Positions 14,539 through 22,142 of a stretch of 64,000 nt of DNA are shown in pieces. Numbering within the stretch: the first letter of the stretch is position 1; every line of letters begins with the position of its first letter. The stretch is from positions 1-64,000 of the forward strand of contig CAZZEX010000001.1 of the NCBI GenBank assembly GCA_964653285.1, written 5' to 3'. The DNA comes from CAZZEX01 sp964653285 (lineage in GTDB: Bacteria; Chloroflexota; Anaerolineae; B4-G1). A program made the translations under genes and the position numbers. Below the pieces are notes generated by a model. That model saw nothing but the letters and a program-made list of their open reading frames with translations, did no database searches and was not told the origin of the DNA.

Positions 14539-14554
14539 GATAATAGCGATTATC
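14539..14554. promoter_or_regulatory. GATAAT-N4-ATTATC site
   Basis: GATAATAGCGATTATC, perfect 6-base arms. It lies 11 bases after a stop codon and 68 bases before the consensus promoter at 14622. Confidence 0.7.
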
Positions 14555-14621
14555 GGTTGATCTCAACGAGTGGGGAAAGGGGAGAAAAGCGTTTCGGTGT
14601 GAAACAAAAGTGGGCAAATGC

Positions 14622-14650
14622 TTGACAAGCGGGCGATTATCAACTATAAT
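14622..14650 (+). promoter_or_regulatory. Consensus sigma-70 promoter
   Basis: TTGACA (14622-14627), 17-bp spacer, TATAAT (14645-14650). The spacer contains GATTATC, a half-site of the dispersed family. Drives the gene at 14694. Confidence 0.8.
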
Positions 14651-14693
14651 ATAGATAGTTGGGCGGTGATAGCTAAGAGGAAAGGGGAAAGAG

Positions 14694-15101
14694 ATGATTG
14701 TTTATCACGGAACGCGGATTGGGAAAATAAACAAATTGCTTGACGGCAAGAGTAATAGTTTTCTCGGTCTGTATGTTACCGACACGCCGGAACGGGCGCA
14801 ACTATATGCGGACGCTCAGGCGAGTGGCAGCGTAGAAACGACATTGCGGCGTTGTGCAGGCAGTGCGGTCGTAATGCTGGAAATTAACAAACAAGTAAAA
14901 TGGTCGCGTCGGGGTAGTAACCACCCGACGCTTGATAAATGCGAGGCGACGGTCAAGACGTGGCGGGTCGTGAGAGCTGAAATATTCACCACAGAATATG
15001 ATCTTCATCACTCAGTGACGAAAGTTGCTGGGCGGTACGTGCATATTTACGAGTATCTCCGGGAAAAGCTCGGGGACAGGTTGAACATAAATATTGTATA
15101 A
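14694..15101 (+). CDS. Putative ADP-ribosyltransferase-fold protein
   Basis: 135 aa. The start YHGTR followed by FLGLYVTDTPERAQLYADAQ resembles the HGT motif and the GlYlTddpe..A..YA strand-helix of PARP/toxin-type ADP-ribosyltransferases, with VVMLEI as the next strand. The third catalytic residue (Glu/Gln near the C-terminus) is not certain; VRAEIF is a candidate. The gene has its own perfect promoter and is clearly AT-richer than its neighbours, so it looks like an independently acquired cargo gene. It could modify host proteins or act as a toxin. No antitoxin-like gene is obvious. Confidence 0.45.
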   Translation: MIVYHGTRIGKINKLLDGKSNSFLGLYVTDTPERAQLYADAQASGSVETTLRRCAGSAVVMLEINKQVKWSRRGSNHPTLDKCEATVKTWRVVRAEIFTTEYDLHHSVTKVAGRYVHIYEYLREKLGDRLNINIV

Positions 15102-15112
15102 AGGAGAAGGAA

Positions 15113-15274
15113 ATGGGACCGAATGTTGAATGCTCAGGATGTGGTGAAGAGTTCGATCTGGCGGAGGAGGGTTGGATCGAGACGGGCGATGGGGACGTGT
15201 GCCCGGCCTGCGCGGCTGAGTGGGAGGCTGAGCAGGAGCAGGAGATTGTGTGGCAGGAGGAGGGGTTGGCGTGA
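15113..15274 (+). CDS. Small zinc-ribbon protein
   Basis: 53 aa from ATG 15113 with AAGGAGAAGG upstream. Two CxxC knuckles (CSGC and CPAC) define a zinc ribbon; the tail is acidic. Overlaps the next gene by 4 bases (GTGA). Small zinc ribbons are common phage accessory proteins of unknown role. Confidence 0.6.
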   Translation: MGPNVECSGCGEEFDLAEEGWIETGDGDVCPACAAEWEAEQEQEIVWQEEGLA

Positions 15275-15618
15275 AGGTTCTCGTTAATCTTGATCACCTC
15301 GGGCCGGAGGAGGAGCGGCAAGCCCGGTACCTCGCGGCGGTGGCGAGGTACCGGGGGTTGGCGGCGGAGTTCGCGGCTAAGGGGCAGGCGGAGTTGGCGG
15401 AGATCCAGGCGGCGGCGGATGAGGTGGCGCAGTGGGAGCCGACGCCGGAAGAGCGGATGAGGCCGATTCGGGAGGTGGCGGAGGCGACGGGGGTGCCTGT
15501 CTCCACCATCCGGCGGTGGGCGGCAGAGGGCCAGGTCGCGGCGGAGAAGCGGTTCGGGAAGCTGTGGTACGTGGACCCGCTGGATGTGGAGTTATTGGTG
15601 GCGGGGGAGGAGGAGTAA
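15271..15618 (+). CDS. Excisionase/MerR-like DNA-binding protein
   Basis: 115 aa from GTG 15271. The N-terminal half is a charged helix. The C-terminal half is a helix_turn_helix_17/MerR-like domain (IREVAEATGVPVSTIRRWAA, then KRFGKLWYVDPLDVELL), the fold used by phage excisionases. Could be the directionality factor for either recombinase, or a late-gene regulator. Confidence 0.6.
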   Translation: MKVLVNLDHLGPEEERQARYLAAVARYRGLAAEFAAKGQAELAEIQAAADEVAQWEPTPEERMRPIREVAEATGVPVSTIRRWAAEGQVAAEKRFGKLWYVDPLDVELLVAGEEE

Positions 15619-16082
15619 TGACAGCATTATCAGGAGGTCGAGGAGGGATCGGAACGTTTCTGGCTATGGGGGCTTGCATAATAGCGGTGGGGCTGATGGG
15701 ATTGTTGATGTGCGCCTCGCTCGTCACGCCACGTCACGCTGTGTCACCTGCCTCCGGCTCCGCCGGAGCCAGGCGGGCAGCGGAGACGATGGGCAACCGG
15801 GCGGAGATACAAGCGGGTCTGACGATCCGTGATCACGCTGCTAAACATAATGGCGAGACCGAGCGCATTTACCAGGCGTTGCTTGCGGGTAAATGTGCGG
15901 GGTCAATGACTTGGTGCGGTGGTTCGGATCTGGAAAAGCTGCATATCTGCGTAGACCCGATGACCGGCGCCGTCGGCGCGGTCATTCAGTTTGGGATGGA
16001 AATCACGACGGGATACTACGAGCAGCGCGACGGATATTGGTTGAGGCGGGTGGAAAAGGAAGGTTGGGAGGTGTGCAAATGA
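15618..16082 (+). CDS. Membrane-anchored or secreted cysteine-containing protein
   Basis: 154 aa from ATG 15618, overlapping the preceding stop (TAATG). The N-terminal hydrophobic segment (GTFLAMGACIIAVGLMGLLM) is followed by a short insert encoded by a palindrome (15748-15776, SPASGSAGARR). The exported domain has HAAKHNGETERIYQALLAGKC and LHICVDPMTGAVGAVIQFG. Its layout and spacing resemble the protein at 3334-3798. Function unknown. Confidence 0.5.
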   Translation: MTALSGGRGGIGTFLAMGACIIAVGLMGLLMCASLVTPRHAVSPASGSAGARRAAETMGNRAEIQAGLTIRDHAAKHNGETERIYQALLAGKCAGSMTWCGGSDLEKLHICVDPMTGAVGAVIQFGMEITTGYYEQRDGYWLRRVEKEGWEVCK

Positions 16083-16273
16083 CCGACGATTTGTTGGCGA
16101 GGATGGCAGGGGTGACAAGAATGGAAGAGGTCGAGGAACTGTTTGAGTCAATCGTACTCGATGTCCAGCATCGTTGTTATGGTCCAGGAACCGCGGGACC
16201 GCAGCACTTGGAGGTGTTGGTGCGAAGGACGTTGCTTCAAATTGATCTGCTGCTGTTGGAGGAAGATGAGTAA
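16079..16273 (+). CDS. Small hypothetical protein
   Basis: 64 aa from ATG 16079, overlapping the previous stop (ATGA). Helical and acidic. It is the last gene before a strong terminator, closing the early transcription unit. Confidence 0.5.
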   Translation: MTDDLLARMAGVTRMEEVEELFESIVLDVQHRCYGPGTAGPQHLEVLVRRTLLQIDLLLLEEDE

Positions 16274-16292
16274 GTTAGTTTGATAGGTAAGC

Positions 16293-16331
16293 AGACCCTT
16301 CGGGTTGCGGAAAACCCGAAGGGTCTTTTTG
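16293..16331 (+). terminator. Rho-independent terminator ending the early operon
   Basis: AGACCCTTCGGGTT (16293-16306) pairs with AACCCGAAGGGTCT (16313-16326), followed by TTTTTG. A near-identical hairpin without a T-run lies at 28037-28068. Confidence 0.9.
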
Positions 16332-16355
16332 TTTGTGCCGGAAGGTTCGAGGTTC

Positions 16356-16384
16356 TTGACAGGGAGGTAAAAGTGTAGTATAGT
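16356..16384 (+). promoter_or_regulatory. Promoter before the lysis/late block
   Basis: TTGACA (16356-16361), 17-bp spacer, TATAGT (16379-16384). Only about 75 bases downstream is an intrinsic terminator, so it makes either a small RNA or an attenuated late message. Confidence 0.75.
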
Positions 16385-16390
16385 AGAGGC

Positions 16391-16467
16391 GTCTGACAAT
16401 AGAATAGGGCCCTGGTAATCCACGGCGCACTTTTCTCCTTCGGGGGAGGGTGCGCCGTTTTGTGTTT
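16391..16467 (+). ncRNA. Candidate phage small RNA or attenuator leader
   Basis: It runs from the predicted start near 16391 to a terminator hairpin: CGGCGCAC (16423-16430) with GTGCGCCG (16450-16457), an inner CTCC-TTCG loop, then TTTTGTGTTT. No open reading frame of note lies inside. If read through (antitermination) the transcript would enter the lysis and late genes. Confidence 0.5.
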
Positions 16468-16490
16468 CTATATTTAATAGGAGGTGTGAG

Positions 16491-16793
16491 ATGATCGAAG
16501 AGGTTCCTGGTTTGGTCGAGATCGTTACGATGTTGGCGTCCGGGGTGGGGGTGGGGGCGGTGCTCGCGTTTCTGTTCGAGCACTTTTCTTTTTTCCAGCA
16601 GCTTTCGCCGGATGCGAAATGGTGGCTGGTCTTCGGTGCGAGCCTGGGGCTGCCGTTGGTCGCGGAGGTGGCGTTGCAGTTTGTACCAGCGGAGGTGTGG
16701 GCGGTGCTGCAGCCGTACTGGCAGGCAGTGGCGTTGGGGTTTGTGACCTGGGCGGGGTCGCAGGTGGCGCATAAGGCCTTCAACGGCAAGTAG
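16491..16793 (+). CDS. Holin-like membrane protein
   Basis: 100 aa with AGGAGG before ATG. Three hydrophobic segments: residues about 9-30 (MLASGVGVGAVLAFLFEHF), 42-63 and 75-95. A short polar N-terminus and a basic C-terminus fit a class I holin. It heads a lysis cassette with an XhlA-like protein and a C39-like peptidase. Confidence 0.65.
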   Translation: MIEEVPGLVEIVTMLASGVGVGAVLAFLFEHFSFFQQLSPDAKWWLVFGASLGLPLVAEVALQFVPAEVWAVLQPYWQAVALGFVTWAGSQVAHKAFNGK

Positions 16794-16804
16794 CGGGGCG
16801 GGAT

Positions 16805-17041
16805 ATGACTGGTGAGGGGAGCCGTACAATCACGCTGGCTCTAATTGATGCCAAGCTCGACACCGTGCTGGAGAGGTTGGCGGAATTCCGCCAGGAGCAG
16901 AATGAGCAGGAGGAGCGGATCCGCAGTCTCGAGCAGGATAATGCACGGAATAAGGAGCGGCTGGGATTGGTGGCCGGTGCACTGGCGGTGTTGCAAATTG
17001 TGGGGTCGGGGATAGCCGCATTGGTTGGAGCGAACAAATGA
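16805..17041 (+). CDS. XhlA-like hemolysin/holin accessory protein
   Basis: 78 aa. A coiled coil (LAEFRQEQNEQEERIRSLEQ) followed by one C-terminal membrane segment (VAGALAVLQIVGSGIAALVG) is the XhlA layout, which cooperates with holins in Gram-positive phages. Its stop overlaps the endolysin start by 4 bases. Confidence 0.65.
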   Translation: MTGEGSRTITLALIDAKLDTVLERLAEFRQEQNEQEERIRSLEQDNARNKERLGLVAGALAVLQIVGSGIAALVGANK

Positions 17042-17682
17042 GCGATGAGTGGGGGCAAATCCTGGACGACTTGCGGGTAATCGAGGCCGCGGTGGGGCGG
17101 ATCAGGGCACAGCTGGTGCCGAAGGCGGAGGGAATGGCGCGGTTTTCGCAGAATGATCCGCGGTGGGCACGGGAGGTTTACGCGGGCGGGAAGACATTTG
17201 CGGAGGATGGGTGCCTGGTGTGTGCCGTGGCGATGGTGGCAAGCCAGGTATACCCGGAGGTAACGCCGCTGGAGGTGGCGACGAAGTTGCGCGAGGTCGA
17301 GGCATTCAAGGGAGCGCTGCTCTCGAAGCCGGCACGGATTCCGCGCGCGTTTTCGCTTTTGCGGTGGGATGGGTACCAGCACTGGCGGGTAGTGCCGGCA
17401 AACATCTCGCGATTGGCGGTGGAGGTGGCGGTGCGCGGACCGACGATTATCGAGCTGGTGTGGGATGTGTGGGATTCGCGGCCGCCTCAAAAGGGTAACC
17501 AGCATTTCGCGGTGGTGGTCGCTGTTTCACCGGCAATGGATGACGTGGTGATGGTGGATCCGTTTGACGGAGAGGAGAAGTCATTGGTAGGAAGCCGGTA
17601 CGCGAAGCCGACGGAATGGAGCGCGGCGCGGGCAGTGCACGGGATGCGGTTGCTGCGGGTGGCTGGCGCAGGTGTGATATGA
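17038..17682 (+). CDS. C39-like cysteine peptidase, candidate endolysin
   Basis: 214 aa. After a helical N-terminus, FSQNDPRWA and the Cys-containing motif AEDGCLVCAVAMVAS match peptidase C39_2 proteins. The His is in NQHFAVVVAV and the Asp in MVDPFDG. The order Q-C-H-D fits a papain-like fold. No signal peptide, consistent with holin-dependent release. Peptidoglycan cross-bridge cleavage is inferred from its place in the lysis cassette. Confidence 0.65.
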   Translation: MSDEWGQILDDLRVIEAAVGRIRAQLVPKAEGMARFSQNDPRWAREVYAGGKTFAEDGCLVCAVAMVASQVYPEVTPLEVATKLREVEAFKGALLSKPARIPRAFSLLRWDGYQHWRVVPANISRLAVEVAVRGPTIIELVWDVWDSRPPQKGNQHFAVVVAVSPAMDDVVMVDPFDGEEKSLVGSRYAKPTEWSAARAVHGMRLLRVAGAGVI

Positions 17683-17696
17683 TAATGCATATTATC
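17681..17696. promoter_or_regulatory. GATAAT-N4-ATTATC site
   Basis: GATAATGCATATTATC, perfect 6-base arms. It overlaps the end of the lysis gene and stands just before the terminase start. Confidence 0.7.
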
Positions 17697-17701
17697 GCGT
17701 G

Positions 17702-18271
17702 ATGAGTAAGAAGGATGAGATGGTACAGCAGGCGGAGTTGTTTGAGGAAATTGCGCCAGCGAGGGAGCGGGTGTTGCTGGCGGAGTTGTTGCGGTGGATG
17801 AAGGAGGAGGCATCTCCGGCCTGGCTGGAGGGGTATTTGTTCCTGAAGGCGCGGGGGGTGCGGTACCGGGACGCGATGTTGGCGGTGTGGTTGTCGCTGG
17901 CGAAGGATGACCGGGGGGAGGTGGAGACGCGGGAGGAGTTCGCGCGGTTGATGGGGGTGGCCAGGGCGACGACTTACGGGTGGGAGGCGCGGCGGCCGGA
18001 GATCCGGCAGTGGGCGGAGTTGTTGCAGGTGATGCGGATGCGGGGGATGCGGCTGGCGGAGGTGGACGAGCGGACGTATTGGGCGGCGGTGAATGAGGAG
18101 GGGTCGGCGACGGACCGGAAGTTGTACTACCAGCGGGCGGGGGTGTGGGAGGAGAGCGTGGGGGTGATGTTGCAGGAGGAGGGGGAGTCGCTGCGGGATT
18201 TGGTGGGGCGAGGGTTCGAGAGGGCGTTGGACAGAGCGTACGGCGATGGTGGAGGGGATGACGCCGATTGA
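17702..18271 (+). CDS. Small terminase subunit-like protein
   Basis: 189 aa from ATG 17702 (GTG 17699 possible). A central HTH (TREEFARLMGVARATTYGWE) suits a DNA-recognition subunit; the C-terminal half is helical. It overlaps the large terminase gene by 26 bases. Identity is inferred mainly from position and HTH. Confidence 0.6.
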   Translation: MSKKDEMVQQAELFEEIAPARERVLLAELLRWMKEEASPAWLEGYLFLKARGVRYRDAMLAVWLSLAKDDRGEVETREEFARLMGVARATTYGWEARRPEIRQWAELLQVMRMRGMRLAEVDERTYWAAVNEEGSATDRKLYYQRAGVWEESVGVMLQEEGESLRDLVGRGFERALDRAYGDGGGDDAD

Positions 18272-19640
18272 GCGGTTTATGGCGCAGGCCCGGGCGGCGG
18301 GGTGTCCTGCTAATCAGGTGCGGCGGTTCCGGGTGGCGGGGTACGCGGCGCAGCCGAAGCAGTTGGCGTTTCACGCGGCGGCCAGGGCGTGTGATGAGGC
18401 GGATGGGCCGACGCAGGTGGGGTTGGGCGGGGCACGGGGCGGGGGGAAGAGTCACGGAATTATGATGCAGGTGGCGGCGGATGATTGTCAGCGGCGGGAG
18501 GGGTTGAAGTGTTTGCTGTTGCGGAAGGTGGGAAAGGCGGTGCGGGAGAGTTTCGAGGATATGCGGCAGCGGACGTTATTCGCACTACCGCACAAGTATA
18601 ACCGGGTGGAGGGGGTATTGACATTCCCGAATGGAAGCCGGATTTTTCTGGGGCACTTCAGGAATGAAGCGGATATTGATGCGTACCTGGGGTTGGAATA
18701 CGACGTGATCGCGGTGGAGGAGGCGACGACGTTGACGGCGAGTAAGTACCGGGCGATCCGGACGTGCGCGCGGACGAGTAAGGCGGATTGGAGGCCACGG
18801 ATTTACAGCAGTACGAATCCGGGGGGGGTGGGGCACGTCTGGTATAAGAGATTGTTTGTGGAGCCGTTTGAGGCGGGGCGGGAGGTGGATACGCGGTTTG
18901 TGCCCGCGACGGTTGACGATAACAGGTTTGTTAACCGTGATTATCGTACAACGTTGGAGGAGTTGACGGGGTGGCAGCGGCGAGCGTGGCGGTATGGGGA
19001 TTGGGACATCGCGGCGGGGCAGTTTTTCACGACGTGGCGGCGGGACGTGCACGTGGTGGAGTCGCGCAGGGTGCCGCGAGGCTGGCGGGTGTGGTGCGCG
19101 ATGGATTATGGTTTCGTGCACTGGAACGTGGTGTATTTGCTGGCGGAGGATGGGGACGGGATGATGTACGTGGTGGACGAGCACGCGGCGCGGGGTTGGT
19201 TGGTGCCGAGGCACGCGGCGGCGATCCGGGCGATGTTGGAGCGGAATGGGTTCAAGGTGCCGGATTTGTGGACTTTCGTGGCGGGGAGTGATGTGTTTGC
19301 GAAGTCGGGGAAGACGGAGTTATCTATCGCGCAGCAGTACGAGGTGGAGGGTATACATCTTTCGCGGGCGAATATGGACCGGATCAACGGGGCGGCGCGG
19401 GTGCTGGAATTGCTGGGCGACGTGGAGGCGGGAGTTCGACCTCGGCTGTGTGTGTTCGACCGGTGTGCACGGTTGGTTGAGTGTTTGCCGCAGTTGCAAC
19501 ACGATCCGCACCGACCGGAAGATGTGATGAAGGTAGATGCGGATGAGGATGGGGTGGGCGGGGATGACGCGTATGATGCATTGCGGTACGGGTTGATGGA
19601 GACGGCCAGGCCGGGTCGGGCTTACGTGTTTGCATATTAG
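18246..19640 (+). CDS. terL: Large terminase subunit
   Basis: 464 aa (ATG 18258 with GGAGGGG before it is an alternative start). ATPase motifs: GGARGGGKS (Walker A) and YDVIAVEEAT (Walker B). The RNase H-like nuclease has Asp residues in AMDYGF, GSDVF and GGDDAYDALRYG. It packages DNA into the prohead. Family appears to be the Terminase_3/6-like group. First of the head genes. Confidence 0.9.
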   Translation: MVEGMTPIERFMAQARAAGCPANQVRRFRVAGYAAQPKQLAFHAAARACDEADGPTQVGLGGARGGGKSHGIMMQVAADDCQRREGLKCLLLRKVGKAVRESFEDMRQRTLFALPHKYNRVEGVLTFPNGSRIFLGHFRNEADIDAYLGLEYDVIAVEEATTLTASKYRAIRTCARTSKADWRPRIYSSTNPGGVGHVWYKRLFVEPFEAGREVDTRFVPATVDDNRFVNRDYRTTLEELTGWQRRAWRYGDWDIAAGQFFTTWRRDVHVVESRRVPRGWRVWCAMDYGFVHWNVVYLLAEDGDGMMYVVDEHAARGWLVPRHAAAIRAMLERNGFKVPDLWTFVAGSDVFAKSGKTELSIAQQYEVEGIHLSRANMDRINGAARVLELLGDVEAGVRPRLCVFDRCARLVECLPQLQHDPHRPEDVMKVDADEDGVGGDDAYDALRYGLMETARPGRAYVFAY

Positions 19641-19649
19641 GAGTGTTGG

Positions 19650-21086
19650 ATGGGCATCGCGGCTGAACTGGCATATTTGAACTGGCTGGCGGGGGAGGAG
19701 AGGACGCGGCAGAAGAATGTGGTGCTGGCGCAGGATTACTTTGATGGTGATCATGACGTGCCGCTGACGGAGCGGGAGAAGAAGTTTTTGGGGTTCAGCG
19801 ATGATGGGCGTTTCGCGGTGAATTATTGCAGGATGGTGGTGAGTGCGGTGGTGGAGAGACTGCTGGTATCGGGTTTCAAGAGTACGGATGAGGAGCTGGC
19901 GGGGGTGGCGTGGCAATGGTGGCAGGGGAACCGGATGGATGAGGTGCAGCAGGTGGTGCACGAGGGGGCGGTGCGAGACGGGGAGTTTTTTGTGATGGTG
20001 GATTGGGATGGGGAGGCGGGGCGGCCGCGATTCATCCCGCATCCCCGGTATACGGATGCGCAGGTGAGGGGGACGGGATTCGGATGTAAGGCGTTTTATC
20101 CGAATGATGATCCATCGCAGCCGATGCTGCGCGCAAGTAAGCGATGGACGGAGTCGGTGACGGATAGCCAGGGGAAGCGGCGGACGCAGCAGCGGATGAC
20201 GGTTTACTACCCGGAGCGGATAGAGAAGTACGTGCTGGCGACGCGGGGCGGGAACCAGGCGGGGTGGAAGGAGTACGCGGAGGAGGATGGAGTGTGGCCG
20301 CTGACGTGGAGGGATGGGGCGGGGCGGGAGCTGGGAATCCCGGTGGTGCATTTTCGGAATCCGGGTTTGAGGACGGAGTTGTGGGACGCGATACCGTTGC
20401 AGGATGTGATCAACAAGACGGCCCTCGACATCCTGGCGGCAGCGGATGCGTGTGGATTCCGGGTGCTGGTGGCCAGGGGGTTTATTCCGACGACGGACGG
20501 GAAGCCGCCAGAGAGCGATGGGGGGAATTATCTGCAGATTTCGCCGGGGTGTTGGATCGCGGTGCCGAATGAGGGAGGGGTGGACCCGCTGGAGGCGGCG
20601 GACTTGCGGCCGATGTTGGAGGCGTTGGATTCGTGGATTATGAAGCTGGCGCAGGTGACGGATACGCCGGCAGGCCGGTTCCGGGTAACGCGGCAGGTGG
20701 CGGCAGAGGGGACATTGAAGCAGCAGGAAGGGCCGCTGCTAGCGAAGGTGCGAGGGAGGCAGACGCGGTTTGGGAATTCGTGGGAAGATGCGGTGTATTT
20801 AGCGCGCCGGCAGGCAAATGTGTTCGGGAACGCCGGACTGGATGAGGAAGCGCTGGTGGAGACGCAATGGTCACCGGCGGAGACGCGGGACGAGAAAAAG
20901 CAGATTGAGACGATTGGGTTGAAGGTGGAGAAGTTGCGGATTCCGCTGGAGGTGGCGTGGGCGGAGGTGGGATATAGCCAGGATCAGATCGAGGAGATGC
21001 AGGGGACGGACGAATACCAGGCGCGGGTGGCGATGCGGGAGATGGCGAAGGTGGGGTTGGGGGCGATGGGGGGGGAGGAGGGGTAG
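19650..21086 (+). CDS. Portal protein (SPP1 gp6-like)
   Basis: 478 aa. N-terminal AQDYFDGDHDVPLTEREKKF and NYCRMVVSAVVERLLVSGF are typical of phage portal proteins of the SPP1 Gp6 group. DVINKTALDILAAADACGF lies in the stem region. Follows terL by 9 bases and precedes the MuF-like gene, the usual head order. Confidence 0.85.
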   Translation: MGIAAELAYLNWLAGEERTRQKNVVLAQDYFDGDHDVPLTEREKKFLGFSDDGRFAVNYCRMVVSAVVERLLVSGFKSTDEELAGVAWQWWQGNRMDEVQQVVHEGAVRDGEFFVMVDWDGEAGRPRFIPHPRYTDAQVRGTGFGCKAFYPNDDPSQPMLRASKRWTESVTDSQGKRRTQQRMTVYYPERIEKYVLATRGGNQAGWKEYAEEDGVWPLTWRDGAGRELGIPVVHFRNPGLRTELWDAIPLQDVINKTALDILAAADACGFRVLVARGFIPTTDGKPPESDGGNYLQISPGCWIAVPNEGGVDPLEAADLRPMLEALDSWIMKLAQVTDTPAGRFRVTRQVAAEGTLKQQEGPLLAKVRGRQTRFGNSWEDAVYLARRQANVFGNAGLDEEALVETQWSPAETRDEKKQIETIGLKVEKLRIPLEVAWAEVGYSQDQIEEMQGTDEYQARVAMREMAKVGLGAMGGEEG

Positions 21087-21090
21087 GGGT

Positions 21091-21106
21091 GATAAGATGG
21101 ATTATG
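21091..21106. promoter_or_regulatory. GATAA-N6-TTATG site with TGACCTGG extension
   Basis: GATAAGATGGATTATG then TGACCTGG. Over 24 bases it differs from the site at 3305 at three positions. Confidence 0.65.
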
Positions 21107-21125
21107 TGACCTGGTGGGAAAGGTG

Positions 21126-22115
21126 ATGGCTGATCCACGGGTGACTTCGGTCCGGGCGGCAGTCCGGACGTCGCGGGAACTTTACCAGTTGTTCGGGCGG
21201 CTGGGGACGCGGGAGCATCCCCGGGGGCGGGTGTTGGGGGCATATCGGAATGCTTACCGGGGGTTGCGGGACGTGTTCCGGCGCCAGGGGGTGTTGCTGC
21301 GGTTCGAGGTGGAGGAGGTGCTGGGAGGGTTGCGGCGGGAGGTAACCTCGGTGGCAGTGGAGACGTTGGGGCAGGCGGCGGAGTTGGGGCGGGTGCAGGC
21401 GCGGGCGGAGTTGGAGGCGCGGGGGATTGAGGTAGGGCCGGGGCCGGTGGTGCCGGATTTGACGGCGGCGCTGGGAGCGTGGCTGGGAGAAGTGGACCGG
21501 CAGGTGGCAGTGGTGCGGGGAGTGGTGGCCACGGAGGGCGGGGTGGAGTTGATCATCGGGGATGAGTTGCGGGGAGGGGTGTTGCAGCCAGGGCCGGTGG
21601 TGCGGGAGGGGACGCGGTGGTTGGCGGCGGTAGCGATGGGCGGGTGGCGGGGGACGGTGCAGACGGCGACGGCGGCAGGATTTGAGTGGATGAAGCAGGC
21701 GGTGGCAGCGATTGATGAGCGGACGACTGACTGCTGCCTGCGGGTGCACGGGCAGGTCGTGAGGTTGAACGGGAAGTTCAGATTGACGGGGACGCCGCGC
21801 TTTGCAGATGAATTGGAGTGGTCACCGTTCCACTGGTATTGCAGGACGAGTGTAACGTTGGTGACGGCGGAAGAGGCGGGGGATGATTTGACGGAGCGGA
21901 TGCGGGCGGTGGCGGAGGCGGAGATGGCGAGGAGGGCGGCACTGCAGGAGCAGATTGACGCGGTGAAGGCGGAGTTGGTGGGGTTGGGAGCAGCGCCGGA
22001 TATCCGGCGGAGGGCGGGGGATTCGGCGGAGGTGCGGGGGCTGCGAGATGAGCTGCGAGAGTTGCGGGAGGAGTTGGAGAGGGAGATTCATCCGGCCAGT
22101 GGGGTGGGAGGTTAG
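21126..22115 (+). CDS. MuF-like minor head protein
   Basis: 329 aa from ATG 21126. A helical N-terminus leads to the MuF pattern: AAIDERTTDCCLRVHGQVV, then ELEWSPFHWYCRTSV (D..TC..C...G and P.H..CR). The last 100 residues are a coiled coil. Such proteins sit inside the capsid near the portal and may be injected. Confidence 0.8.
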   Translation: MADPRVTSVRAAVRTSRELYQLFGRLGTREHPRGRVLGAYRNAYRGLRDVFRRQGVLLRFEVEEVLGGLRREVTSVAVETLGQAAELGRVQARAELEARGIEVGPGPVVPDLTAALGAWLGEVDRQVAVVRGVVATEGGVELIIGDELRGGVLQPGPVVREGTRWLAAVAMGGWRGTVQTATAAGFEWMKQAVAAIDERTTDCCLRVHGQVVRLNGKFRLTGTPRFADELEWSPFHWYCRTSVTLVTAEEAGDDLTERMRAVAEAEMARRAALQEQIDAVKAELVGLGAAPDIRRRAGDSAEVRGLRDELRELREELEREIHPASGVGG

Positions 22116-22142
22116 ATTGGGTGGCTGAACAGGAGGAATGAA

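Noticed and set aside
12641..14617. 658-codon open frame on the minus strand opposite the FtsK-like gene
   Set aside because: It mirrors the FtsK-like gene, is Arg/Pro/His-rich and has no motifs. It results from high GC.
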